Source: 13-2-20CM-66-19 sp963760225 (GTDB taxonomy: Bacteria; Pseudomonadota; Gammaproteobacteria; Steroidobacterales; Steroidobacteraceae). From it: a DNA stretch of 64,000 bases. Position numbers and translations under genes: made by a program. The notes below the pieces were generated by a model. That model was given only the letters and a program-made list of their open reading frames with translations. It was not told the DNA's origin and did no database searches. Below, piece by piece: positions 16,513 to 26,547 of the stretch (position 1 is the first letter of the stretch; every line of letters begins with the position of its first letter). The stretch spans positions 434,001 to 498,000 of the forward strand of contig CAVXCD010000001.1 in NCBI GenBank assembly GCA_963760225.1. The letters run 5' to 3'.

Positions 16513-18054
16513 TTAGCGCGCGATGCCGATCGTGACCCACGAATCCGGCTGCGGATCGCCGCGCCAGTCGAGGCCTTCGAGGGTCAGCTGGTAGTTGCCG
16601 GGCCCGAGCGCGGAGCTGTTGAGCGCCAGGCGCAGGTGCCCGTTGGAATCCTTGGCGAGGTTGCCGATGATCGCCACGCGGCCCTGGTCGATGCGATCGA
16701 TGGTGACGCGGAAAGCGTGGTAGGGAGAGCGCGATTCGTCGATCCTCAGGTCCGCCAGCTGCACGGCGCCGGCGCCGCCGATGACGATGGCCGGCGAGTT
16801 GGATGCGCCATCGCGGCTCGGCAGCAGGCGGATCTCGCGCGTGCTGGTGGCCGGGTCGAGCGCGCGCTCGGCCGCCTGCTTCTGCAGCGCGGCGATGCGG
16901 TGGTTCTTGGCGGCACTGCCGGACGCGACGATGATGAGCGCCACGACGAGCAGCGCAACGCCGCCGGCGAGCGCCAGTGTGAACTGCGGTTTCTGCCACG
17001 CCGGCCGCGCATTTTCCTGCCACGGCTCAGGCTTGCCGCTCGCCTCGAGCAGGCGCAGGCCCGCGTTGACTCGCTCGGGCAGCCCGATCTCATCGAGCAG
17101 CTGCGGATGGTCGTGGCAGAAGCGCTCGAAGTCGGTGGCGCCCTTCAGCGGCAGGCGTCCCGACAGGTAGCGCTCGACGACCTGGTTGCGTGCGATGAAA
17201 TCGCGGTCCATCGGCGCGCCGACCGAAGCCGGTGCCGCCGTGGCCGGCGCGCTCGCGCCTGCAGTTGCCGGCGCAGGCGTTGGGGCCTTGGGCGTCGCCG
17301 CCGCCCGCGTGTTACCGGTGGCGGCCGGCGCGGCTGTCGCACGCGTCGGGGCCGGGGAGCTCGCGCCGGCAGGCGCCGCGCTCGCGGCAGCCGTGGTCGG
17401 TGTGGCGTTGGCGCGCGCTTGCGCCCAGCTGGCAAGGTTCGAGGCCGCTGCGGGCTTGGTCATCGCGGAAGCGGTCGCCGGGGCGGCCTTGTTGGTGGCA
17501 ACGCCGGCCGGACGCGCGAGCGGCAGCACCGCCGGTTTCGGCTTGCTGGCGGCACTCGCGGCCGCGAGCTTGGTGGCCGCCGTGCTGAGCGATGCGGTCT
17601 TGGCGATGGGTACGCGCGAGGCGGTGCGCTCGGCGGCGGCTGCGGGCGTCGCGCTGCGTGCCGCTTGGGGCGCTGCCGTGGATTTTGCCGCCGGCGCGAC
17701 CGACGCGGCTGCCGGCGCTGCAGCGGCGGGCGCCGCCGGGGGCGTCGTCAGCATGTCATCGACGATCGGGTCCTCGAGGACCAGCTCGAGCGGCTCGGAC
17801 GCCTTCGCGGTGGCGACGGCGCTCGCCTGGACCGCCGATGGCTGCTGTCCCGGGGCGAGAAACATCTCCGGATCGACGAAGTTGAGGCCTGTCTGCTCCG
17901 GGTCCCTGGCGGCGGGGGCGGAGGGCTTCGCCGACGCAGCGGCGGCAGCGGCCGTCAGCACCGGCGGCTCGCGCGGCGTCGCTGCATTATCCAGCGGCTC
18001 TTCGACCGGCAGATCGGGGAGCAGCTCAAGCGGGGGGCGAGACGCGGCTTCCAT
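16513..18054 (-). CDS. Ala/Pro-rich single-pass membrane protein with anti-sigma-like segment
   Basis: 513 residues, function not recognised. Residues 1-130 are acidic and Pro-rich (LELLPDLPVEEPLD, EPLELVLEDPIVDDML). Residues 130-300 are a low-complexity Ala/Pro/Thr linker. A short folded segment follows (FIARNQVVERYLSGRLPLKG, DFERFCHDHPQLLDEIGLPE), resembling the ERYL-GRL motif near the N-terminus of anti-sigma-factor-like membrane proteins. Then comes one TM helix (FTLALAGGVALLVVALIIVASG, about 360-382) and a C-terminal domain with beta character (RVTIDRIDQGRVAIIGNLAK, NYQLTLEGLDWRGDPQPDS), probably periplasmic. It lies upstream of the possible broken gene and downstream of the LytTR pair. 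An envelope-sensing role is only a guess. Confidence 0.7.
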   Translation of the reverse strand: MEAASRPPLELLPDLPVEEPLDNAATPREPPVLTAAAAAASAKPSAPAARDPEQTGLNFVDPEMFLAPGQQPSAVQASAVATAKASEPLELVLEDPIVDDMLTTPPAAPAAAAPAAASVAPAAKSTAAPQAARSATPAAAAERTASRVPIAKTASLSTAATKLAAASAASKPKPAVLPLARPAGVATNKAAPATASAMTKPAAASNLASWAQARANATPTTAAASAAPAGASSPAPTRATAAPAATGNTRAAATPKAPTPAPATAGASAPATAAPASVGAPMDRDFIARNQVVERYLSGRLPLKGATDFERFCHDHPQLLDEIGLPERVNAGLRLLEASGKPEPWQENARPAWQKPQFTLALAGGVALLVVALIIVASGSAAKNHRIAALQKQAAERALDPATSTREIRLLPSRDGASNSPAIVIGGAGAVQLADLRIDESRSPYHAFRVTIDRIDQGRVAIIGNLAKDSNGHLRLALNSSALGPGNYQLTLEGLDWRGDPQPDSWVTIGIAR

Positions 18055-18180
18055 ATGGAGACATATCTAAGCAGCGTCGCAACGCGGCGGCGTCGCGACG
18101 GCTCACAGATCGAGACGGGGTCTTTGACTTCGTGACGCGCATCACAGTTGCCGCACGTCCCGGCCGGGGCGCGAACTGCA

Positions 18181-19011
18181 TCACGTCCGCTGACCGGTGG
18201 AGCCGCTGAGGAAATACTCCACCTTGTCGCGATAGGTGCGCGAGAGCTTGAGCTCGTGGCCGCCCTCGAGGGTGAGGAAATACTCACCGTTCATGTGCGC
18301 GCGCAGGCTCTTCACCAGGCGCAGGTTGACGATGGTCGAGCGGTGCACGCGCTGGAACAGCTTCGGGTCGAGGATCTCCTCGAGCTCCTTCATGGTGCCG
18401 CGCAGGATGTGGGTATTGCCGCCGGCGTGGATGCACATGTAATCCCCGGCCGCGTCGATCCACTGGATCGACGCCACCGTCAGCCGCACGGTCTCGCGCC
18501 CCTGGCGGATCGGCAGCACCTCCGGCCGCTGCCCGCCGATCGCCTTGCGACCCTGCGCGAGCAGCTCATCGAGCGCCAGCTGCCCGCAGCCGGTGATCTC
18601 GGCGATGATCTGCATGAGGCGGTCGCGCTGCGCGGCGGCGCTCCTGGCGCGCACGTGCTCGCGCACGCGCTGCAGTGCGGCGGCGAAGCGCGCCTCGTCG
18701 ATGGGCTTCAGCAGGTAGTCGATGGCGCGCGCTTCGAACGCCTGGATGGCGTACTGGTCGTAGGCGGTGACGAACACCACCAGCGGCAGCGATTCCTGCG
18801 GCACATGCGCGAGCACCTCGAAGCCGGACATCTCCGGCATCTGGATGTCGAGGAATACCAGGTCGGGCTTGTACTGCTGCATGGCCGCGAGCGCCTCGCG
18901 CCCGTTGGCGCATTGCGCCAGGATCTCGAAGTCCGCTTCGTCGCGCAGGCGGATCTCGATGCCGCGGCGCGACAGCACCTCGTCATCGACGATAAGCGTG
19001 CGGATCTTCAC
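18181..19011 (-). CDS. LytTR-family response regulator
   Basis: 276 residues. The REC domain (about 1-120) has the acidic pair in TLIVDDEVLSRRG, the phospho-acceptor Asp in LVFLDIQMPEMSGFEVL, the Thr in VFVTAYDQYAI and the Lys in YLLKPIDEARF. The C-terminal LytTR DNA-binding domain (about 165-270) contains QWIDAAGDYMCIH, LEEILDPKLFQRVHRSTIVN and GHELKLSRTYRDKV. The start is GTG 19011, which overlaps the stop of the upstream sensor kinase by 4 nt (GTGA). This indicates a coupled kinase-regulator pair of the LytS/LytR (AlgZ/AlgR) type. The target genes are not evident; LytTR regulators often control envelope, pilus or biofilm functions. Confidence 0.93.
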   Translation of the reverse strand: MKIRTLIVDDEVLSRRGIEIRLRDEADFEILAQCANGREALAAMQQYKPDLVFLDIQMPEMSGFEVLAHVPQESLPLVVFVTAYDQYAIQAFEARAIDYLLKPIDEARFAAALQRVREHVRARSAAAQRDRLMQIIAEITGCGQLALDELLAQGRKAIGGQRPEVLPIRQGRETVRLTVASIQWIDAAGDYMCIHAGGNTHILRGTMKELEEILDPKLFQRVHRSTIVNLRLVKSLRAHMNGEYFLTLEGGHELKLSRTYRDKVEYFLSGSTGQRT

Positions 19012-20144
19012 GCGTGCACCCCGCCGGAAACGCGCGACGCTGGGGCCGGCTGGGCCGCCGCGGCTTCGCCGCCGGCCGCGGCGGTCTCGAGCGGCAGTGC
19101 CATGTCCACGCGCAGCCCGGGATGCGAATTCAACACCGCGAAGCGGCAGTTCTCGCCGTACAGCACCGCGAGGCGCTCGCGCGTGTTGGCGAGGCCGACG
19201 CCGCGGCGCTCGCCCGGCACCGCGGCTTCGCGCAGACCCGGGCCGTCGTCGATCACGGACAGCTCCAGCAACCCCTCGCGGGTGCGGCCCTCGATGCGCA
19301 CCAGGCCGCCCTGCTCGCGCGCCGACACCGCGTGCTTCAGCGAGTTCTCGAGCAGCGGCTGCAGCAGCAGGCTCGGCACCAGGGCATCGAGCGCCGCCTC
19401 CTCGACGGCGTACTCGAGGCGCAGACGCTCGCCGAAGCGCAGCCTTTCGGTACCCAGGTACAGGTTGAGGGCCTCGATCTCCTGGCGCAGCGTGACCTTC
19501 TTCATCGGGTCCTGGTCGAGGGTGTAGCGCAGGAACTCTGACAACCGCGTCACCGCGTGGTTCGCCTTGCGGTTCTGGTTGTCGAGGATCAGCGTGGAGA
19601 TGGCGTTGAGCGTGTTGAACAGGAAATGCGGATTGAGCTGGTAGCGCAGCATCTTCAGCTGCGCCTGCTGCGCCAGGGCGATCGCTTTGAGCATCGCCTG
19701 CTCCTGCTGGCGCTGCGTCTCGTAGTACTTGATGCCGAAGTACAGCACGCTCCAGCACACCATCAGGTAGGTGGTGGACACCGTGCCGGCGAACAGCTCG
19801 AACGGCGTTTGTGCCTGCCAGTCGGGCTCAACAAACGCCTTGTACGAGAGGTTGATGGTGACGCGCAGCGCGAGCCCGGTGACGTAGCAGGTCGCGAGCA
19901 CGCCCAGGACCTGCTCGGCTGGCGGGCGGCTCCACAGGCGGCGGTAGATCCAGCGCATCGGTGCCGACAGCACGAAGCCTGCTATCACCGCGACCGCGAA
20001 CATCGGGGCGTAGCCCGAGGGCCTCTCGTACACCAGCGCGCCGAGGTACTGCGTCACGCCGTACGCGGCCCAACCCGCAGCGTGCAGGCTCCAGAACAGC
20101 ACGTTGCGGCTGGAACGTAATTGCTCGAGGGTTGGCAGTTTCAT
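19008..20144 (-). CDS. LytS-type sensor histidine kinase
   Basis: 378 residues. The N-terminus has about four TM helices (NVLFWSLHAAGWAAYGVTQYL; MFAVAVIAGFVLSA; VLGVLATCYVTGLALRV; YLMVCWSVLYFGIKYY), then a coiled coil (TQRQQEQAMLKAIALAQQAQ). The His_kinase domain has the phospho-accepting motif LRYQLNPHFLFNTLNAIST, and the HATPase domain has the N box PLLENSLKHAVS and the G1 box VIDDGPGL, then GVGLANTRERL. This is the LytS/AlgZ type, with His in the NPHFLFN motif instead of a classical H box. It overlaps the LytTR regulator gene. The ligand or signal is unknown since there is no large extracellular domain. Confidence 0.93.
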   Translation of the reverse strand: MKLPTLEQLRSSRNVLFWSLHAAGWAAYGVTQYLGALVYERPSGYAPMFAVAVIAGFVLSAPMRWIYRRLWSRPPAEQVLGVLATCYVTGLALRVTINLSYKAFVEPDWQAQTPFELFAGTVSTTYLMVCWSVLYFGIKYYETQRQQEQAMLKAIALAQQAQLKMLRYQLNPHFLFNTLNAISTLILDNQNRKANHAVTRLSEFLRYTLDQDPMKKVTLRQEIEALNLYLGTERLRFGERLRLEYAVEEAALDALVPSLLLQPLLENSLKHAVSAREQGGLVRIEGRTREGLLELSVIDDGPGLREAAVPGERRGVGLANTRERLAVLYGENCRFAVLNSHPGLRVDMALPLETAAAGGEAAAAQPAPASRVSGGVHA

Positions 20145-20296
20145 GAGCGGCAGTACCCATTCAAGCTTAGGGCATCCGCCGGCGCGCCGGCGCCCCCGCA
20201 GCGCGCCGCCGGCTCGGTTCGTCGCATGCAGGCGTGCCGCGCAGGTCCTGCCGGGAGGACGCCCGCGCGACTTTCAAGCCGTTGAATTTTAAGGGG

Positions 20297-22033
20297 TCAG
20301 CTCGGCCGCAGGAGCGCAGTGAGACCGGTCGGATCCGGAGAGCCGGCGAGTGACTCGAGCGACTGCGCACCGGCAAGCGCGGCTCCCTGTGCGAAGTCGC
20401 AGCCGATCGCGGTGAGCCACTGCAGGGCGGCCTGCGAGTCGACCTTCTTCGCCGCGCAGTGGATGCCGAGTACCTTGGCCGCCTGCACCGTGGCGACCAC
20501 CATCGCCTGCGAGAGCTTGTCCTTCAGCGCCGAGGAGGTGAGTCGCGCGTTGAGCTTCACCACGCGCACCGCCTTGGAGCGCAGCAGCGGCAGCACCAGC
20601 GCGTCGAAGGAGAAGTCATCGATCAGCACCCATGCGCCGATCTTCTCGCACTGGTTGATGAAGCGCTCGACCTGCGCGCGCCGTTGCGTGCACAGCGCCT
20701 CGGTAATCTCGAAGCCGAGCGTATCGGCAGCGATGCCGTGGGAGTTGAGCGCGGCGGCGAGCTTCTGCGCGAAGCGCTCGTCTTCCAGCGTCGCGATCGA
20801 GAGATTGACGGTGAAGCTCGTGGGTTGCGAGTTCCAGGCGGCACGATGCGCGGCGAGCCAGGCCATCAGGCGCTGCAGGACCAGCGCATCGAGCGCCGCC
20901 GGATCGCGGGCGCCTGCCGACATGCGCGCGATCACCTGGAAGCGTCGGGTCTGCCCGCCGGCGCGCAGCTTGGCGAAGGGCAGCAGTTCCAGCAGCAGGT
21001 TGGCATCGCTGGCCGCGGCCGGGGACATCGCCGCCGCGGCTGGCGTGGCCACGCTCGGGGCAGGCGTCTTCTCTTCAGGCGCGGCGGGCGGCGCCGCGGG
21101 TGCAGCGCCGCGCCGCGCCGTTGGCGGTGCGGCCTTCGGGGCGGGTTTGGCGGGGGCTGCAACGGGTGCCGGAGCGGCCACCGGGGCGGGCTCCGGCCGC
21201 AGCGGCAGCGCGGGTGCCTCCGCGGTGATGGCGCTGTCGGCAAGCTCGACGGCCTCGCTGGCGCTGGCTGCGGGAGCCGGCCGCGCGGGTGTGGGCGCAG
21301 GCGCCGCGGCGGTGCTCGCCGCGGCGGGGACCCGTTCGTCGATCATGGGTATGTCGGCGAAATCCAGACTCGCCATGTCGGAGGCGCTCGCGCCATTGGG
21401 CGCGGCGCCGCCGGCGCGCGCGCGCGCTGCCGGCATCTCGTTCGGCAGCAGGTCGAACTCGAGGATGTCGTTTACCTCGACGGGGCTGATCGGTTTCGCC
21501 GCGGCGGCGGCGGCGGCAGCAGCCGGCGGTTCGTCCAGCAGCTCGAGGGGTGCGGCCGCCGCTGCGGCGGTGCGCAGCGCGGCGGGCTTCAGCAGCACCG
21601 CGAGCCGCAGCATGATCGCGCGCACTGGCGTTGCGGCCATGCGCTCGAGGGTATCGTCGCCGAGCGCCTTGCCGTCGGCGAGGATCATGGCGATCCCAAC
21701 CAGGTCCGCGGTCGGCGTGCGCACCGGCAGGAACATCGCCAGGCGGCCGTCGTCGAGGGCCAGCTCGTGGCAGGGAAGCGAAGTGTCGGTGGACAGCACC
21801 TCGAGCGCGTCGACCACCAGCCCGTGCTCATCGGGACCCAGCGCCCCTTCGGAGAGCCACAGCACGTTAGCCTGGTGATCGCACAGCGACACCGAGTGCA
21901 GGCGGCGCGTCGGCAGAACGTCGCGCAGCTTCTGGCCGAGCGCTTCGACGGTGAGCGCACCGATATCGGTGCCAATGTCTGTCGCGGCAGTCTTTTGCGC
22001 AGAGGGACGCGCGGCCGTGGCTTTGTGTAGCAA
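20297..22033 (-). CDS. Degenerate EAL-domain protein (probable non-catalytic c-di-GMP receptor)
   Basis: 578 residues from a TTG start. Residues 25-150 form a GAF- or roadblock-like folded part (LHSVSLCDHQANVLWLSEGA), then comes a long Ala/Pro linker (about 160-345). An EAL-like domain follows (about 350-575). The EAL motif itself is absent and LLELLPFAKL stands near its place. The DDFG loop reads IDDFSFD and the later Glu of GEGVE is replaced (AAKKVDSQ). The Asn in TVNLSI, the Glu pair in FEITEAL and the CDFAQGAAL end are kept. So the fold is clear but phosphodiesterase activity is unlikely; a FimX-like binding or scaffold role is inferred. Proximity to a LytTR system and a pil operon fits motility or pilus control. 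Confidence 0.83.
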   Translation of the reverse strand: MLHKATAARPSAQKTAATDIGTDIGALTVEALGQKLRDVLPTRRLHSVSLCDHQANVLWLSEGALGPDEHGLVVDALEVLSTDTSLPCHELALDDGRLAMFLPVRTPTADLVGIAMILADGKALGDDTLERMAATPVRAIMLRLAVLLKPAALRTAAAAAAPLELLDEPPAAAAAAAAAKPISPVEVNDILEFDLLPNEMPAARARAGGAAPNGASASDMASLDFADIPMIDERVPAAASTAAAPAPTPARPAPAASASEAVELADSAITAEAPALPLRPEPAPVAAPAPVAAPAKPAPKAAPPTARRGAAPAAPPAAPEEKTPAPSVATPAAAAMSPAAASDANLLLELLPFAKLRAGGQTRRFQVIARMSAGARDPAALDALVLQRLMAWLAAHRAAWNSQPTSFTVNLSIATLEDERFAQKLAAALNSHGIAADTLGFEITEALCTQRRAQVERFINQCEKIGAWVLIDDFSFDALVLPLLRSKAVRVVKLNARLTSSALKDKLSQAMVVATVQAAKVLGIHCAAKKVDSQAALQWLTAIGCDFAQGAALAGAQSLESLAGSPDPTGLTALLRPS

Positions 22034-22190
22034 GAAGGTTCCCCGTCCTCAGGGATACGGCAGGTTCATCTCCCGCCTACGGTACACAGCGTGGCAGCAC
22101 GTCCCCTCGCGCGCCGTGACCTCCCTCGCGTTCTGTTCGCAAAAGGAGACAGGTCTCCGGCGCCATTTGTCATATGCTCGCCCCGCGCGA

Positions 22191-22709
22191 CTACTGATCC
22201 CGTCCCGCGGCGAGGAAGTCGCGCTTGCCGAGATCCACGCCGTTGTGGCGCAGGATGTTGTAGGCGGTCGTCACGTGGAAGAACACGTTGGGGATCGCAA
22301 AGCGCTGCAGGAATTCGACGCCGCTCTTGAACTCGAGCGTGCGCTCACGGCCGGGCACCTTGATCGGGCGCTCGTCCGCTCCCTCGAGCGCACTCGCCGG
22401 CACGCTCTTCAGCACATCGATGGTGCGCGCGATGCGCGTGCGCAGCTCCTCGAGCGTGCTCTCGTTGTCCTCGAAGCGCACCGGCTCCTGTGCCGCCAGC
22501 CGCGCGAGCGCGTTCTTGGCGATGTCGCAGGCGATCTGCACCTGCTTGGTGAGCGGCAGCATGTCCGGCGCGAGGCGCGCGCCGAGCAGCACTGCCGGGT
22601 CGATCTTGCGCTGCGTGGCGTTGTTGCCGGCTTTCTCCAGGATCCAGGAGAGATTGCTCAGCGCGTGGCTGAAGAGCTCGACCGAGAATGCGTGTACGGA
22701 GATCTTCAT
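22191..22709 (-). CDS. DUF1993-family protein
   Basis: 172 residues matching the DUF1993 pattern (MKISVHAFSVELFSHALSNL at the start; LAPDMLPLTKQVQIACDIAK; FAIPNVFFHVTTAYNILRHN; GVDLGKRDFL at the end). The family is alpha-helical and DinB-like in appearance; the conserved His residues (in VFFHVTTAYNILRHNGVDLG) could bind metal, but no biochemical function is established. It is transcribed divergently from a LysR gene, with an operator-like palindrome between them, so it is a plausible target of that regulator. Confidence 0.85.
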   Translation of the reverse strand: MKISVHAFSVELFSHALSNLSWILEKAGNNATQRKIDPAVLLGARLAPDMLPLTKQVQIACDIAKNALARLAAQEPVRFEDNESTLEELRTRIARTIDVLKSVPASALEGADERPIKVPGRERTLEFKSGVEFLQRFAIPNVFFHVTTAYNILRHNGVDLGKRDFLAAGRDQ

Positions 22710-22786
22710 GGGCTTGTCCTTGGCGTGACAGGTGGGGCGCAGATTCTAGTCCCAGAGGGTCTGGCGCGCCTGCCTCTCCGGTGAAA

Positions 22787-22813
22787 CAATATCCACTCTC
22801 TAATGGGATATTG
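22787..22813. promoter_or_regulatory. LysR-type operator palindrome
   Basis: CAATATCC (22787-22794) and GGATATTG (22806-22813) form a perfect 8-bp inverted repeat with an 11-nt spacer, ending 8 nt before the lysR start codon and 78 nt from the divergent DUF1993 start. The AT-rich arms stand out from the surrounding GC-rich DNA. This matches the T-N11-A pattern of LysR binding boxes, so autoregulation and control of the divergent gene are likely. Confidence 0.65.
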
Positions 22814-22821
22814 AGGCCGTC

Positions 22822-23781
22822 ATGAACCTGATCTGGACGCCCGCTCAGCTCGCCATGCTCGCCAAGGTCGTGGATCTCAATGGGTTCTCGGCGGCCGCCC
22901 GGGCGCTCGGCGTGCCCAAGGCCGCGGTCAGCCGCGCGGTCGCCGACCTCGAGCGCACGCTCGGCGTGCGCGTGCTCGAGCGCACCACGCGGCGCATCGC
23001 GCTCACCTCCGCGGGCCGGCTGCTGTATCCGCACGCGCGCCGCGTGGGCGAGGAGGCCGACGCGGCACGCAGCGCCATCGCGCAGCTGCAGTCCCCGCAG
23101 GGCAGGCCGCTGCGCGTGGTGGCTGATCCCACCTACGGCCGCGTGCTGCTCTCGCCGCTCGTGCCGCGCTTCCTCGAAGCCTTCGGGCATGTGCCCCTCG
23201 AGGTGGCGCTCGACGCGGAAGCACTGGCGGCTGCGGCCTGGGACGTGGCGATCGCGACGCGGCTGCCGTCCGAGGGCACCACGCTGCGGCGCCTGCTCGG
23301 CGCACCGCCGGCGCTGCTGTGTGCCACGCCCGCCTACCTGCAGCAGCGCGGCACTCCGCTGCGCCCGGACGAGCTGCGCACGCACGAGCTGCTGACGCCC
23401 GATGCAGCGCAGCTGCCGGAATTTCGCCTGCAGCTGGCGCGCGGAGCGCAGCGCGCCGAGGTGCCGCTCACTCCGAAGCTCGCCGTGGATGATCCGGCGG
23501 TGCTGCACGCGGCGACCGCCGCCGGGCTAGGCATCGGTCTGCTGCCGGAGTTCCTGTGCCGGCAGGGACTGGCAACCGGGCGGCTGAAGGCGGTGCTGCC
23601 CGAATGGGCGGTGCCGCCGGCTGCGGCGCTGTACGCGCTCTATCCGGCCGCGCTCGAGTCCGACCCGCGCGTGCAGCAGTTCGTCGACTTTCTCGCCGCC
23701 AACATCGTGCCGGCGCTGGCGCTGCCGTCAGCCGGGCGCGCCGCCGCGAGCGCGCCAGCCCGCGAGGCGAGCGCGCACTGA
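22822..23781 (+). CDS. LysR-family transcriptional regulator
   Basis: 319 residues. The N-terminal winged helix (about 1-65) has the family motif LNGFSAAARALGVPKAAVSRAVADLERTLGVRVLERTTRRIALTSAG spread over residues 18-65. The effector domain starts at about residue 95 (PLRVVADPTYGRVLLSPLVPRFL). It belongs to the DsdA/AaeR-like subgroup whose effector domain ends with PLYALYP-type sequence (here ALYALYPAALESDPRVQQFVDFL). A low-complexity Ala-rich tail follows. It is divergent from the DUF1993 gene with a palindromic operator in between, and 49 nt upstream of an acyl-CoA dehydrogenase gene that it may also affect. The effector is unknown. Confidence 0.93.
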   Translation: MNLIWTPAQLAMLAKVVDLNGFSAAARALGVPKAAVSRAVADLERTLGVRVLERTTRRIALTSAGRLLYPHARRVGEEADAARSAIAQLQSPQGRPLRVVADPTYGRVLLSPLVPRFLEAFGHVPLEVALDAEALAAAAWDVAIATRLPSEGTTLRRLLGAPPALLCATPAYLQQRGTPLRPDELRTHELLTPDAAQLPEFRLQLARGAQRAEVPLTPKLAVDDPAVLHAATAAGLGIGLLPEFLCRQGLATGRLKAVLPEWAVPPAAALYALYPAALESDPRVQQFVDFLAANIVPALALPSAGRAAASAPAREASAH

Positions 23782-23830
23782 CAGCGCGCGGCGCGCTCAG
23801 CTACGCTAGTTCGCCTTAGAGGGATCGTCC

Positions 23831-25600
<1,770 letters not shown>

Positions 25601-25612
25601 GTCGCACGGCGC

Positions 25613-26518
25613 ATGAAGCGGCGCACGCTGCTCGCCGCAGGAGTCGGCCTGATGGCGGCCGCCGGCTGGTCTGCGCCCGTGGCGGCTGACGCTGCCGCCG
25701 GGCTCATCCGGCGCCGGATTCCGGCGAGCGGCGAGGAGCTGCCGCTGATCGGACTCGGCACCTCAGGTCCCTTCGAAGTGGCTGCGGATCCGTCCGCGCG
25801 CGCACCCCTGCAGCAGGTGCTCGAGAGGTTCTTCGCCGCCGGCGCGCGACTCATCGACACCTCGCCGATGTACACCACTGCCGAGGGGGTGCTCGGCGAG
25901 CTGCTGACGGACGAGATGCACGCGCGCGCGTTTCTCGCCACCAAGGTGTGGACGCGCAGCGAGCGAGCGGGCATCGAGCAGATGAGCCGCTCGGCGCAGC
26001 TGCTGAAGACAGCGCGGCTCGATCTCATCCAGGTGCACAACCTGCTCGATCTGGACACGCAGCTCAGGACACTGTACGCATGGAAGGCGGCCGGCCGCGT
26101 GCGCTACGTGGGCGTGACCCACTACACGGTGAGCGCCCACGCCGACCTCGCGCGGGTGCTCGCGAGTGAGAAGCTCGATTTCGTGCAGTTCAACTATTCG
26201 CCGCTGACGCGCGCCGCCGAGAAGCGCCTGCTGCCGCTCGCCGCGGAGCGCGGCGTCGCGGTGCTGATCAACCGGCCGTTCGAGGACGGCGCGCTGTTTC
26301 AGGCGGTGCGCGGCAAGGCGCTGCCCGCTTGGGCGGCCGAGGTGGATGCCACCAGCTTCGGCCAGCTCGCGCTCAAATTCATCGCCTCGCACCCGGCGGT
26401 GACCTGCATCATTCCGGCGACCGGCAAGCTCGAGCACCTTGAGGACAATCTGGCCGGCGGCCGCGGCCGGCTGCCCGATGCGCGCCAGCGCGAGGCGATC
26501 GCCCAGCTGTTCGCCTGA
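25613..26518 (+). CDS. Exported aldo/keto reductase
   Basis: 301 residues. The first ~29 residues look like an export signal with a twin-arginine-like start (MKRRTLLAAGVGLMAAAGWS, cleavage near VAADA), so the enzyme may be periplasmic. The AKR barrel shows the catalytic Asp and Tyr in FFAAGARLIDTSPMYTTAEG, Lys in FLATKVWTRS and His in QVHNLLDL, with the NADP site near CIIPATGKLEHLEDNLAG. An N-terminal RRRIPASGEELPLIGLGTSG strand is typical. The substrate is unknown. It follows the acyl-CoA dehydrogenase gene closely and ends 29 nt before a convergent gene. Confidence 0.88.
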   Translation: MKRRTLLAAGVGLMAAAGWSAPVAADAAAGLIRRRIPASGEELPLIGLGTSGPFEVAADPSARAPLQQVLERFFAAGARLIDTSPMYTTAEGVLGELLTDEMHARAFLATKVWTRSERAGIEQMSRSAQLLKTARLDLIQVHNLLDLDTQLRTLYAWKAAGRVRYVGVTHYTVSAHADLARVLASEKLDFVQFNYSPLTRAAEKRLLPLAAERGVAVLINRPFEDGALFQAVRGKALPAWAAEVDATSFGQLALKFIASHPAVTCIIPATGKLEHLEDNLAGGRGRLPDARQREAIAQLFA

Positions 26519-26547
26519 CGCTGCCGCGGCCGGGACGAAACGCGCGG

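Noticed and set aside
16462..18135. 557-codon plus-strand frame opposite the Ala/Pro-rich protein
   Set aside because: Arg/Gly/Cys-rich shadow; the minus frame has a TM helix and a folded segment. Confidence is moderate because the minus protein is itself unknown.
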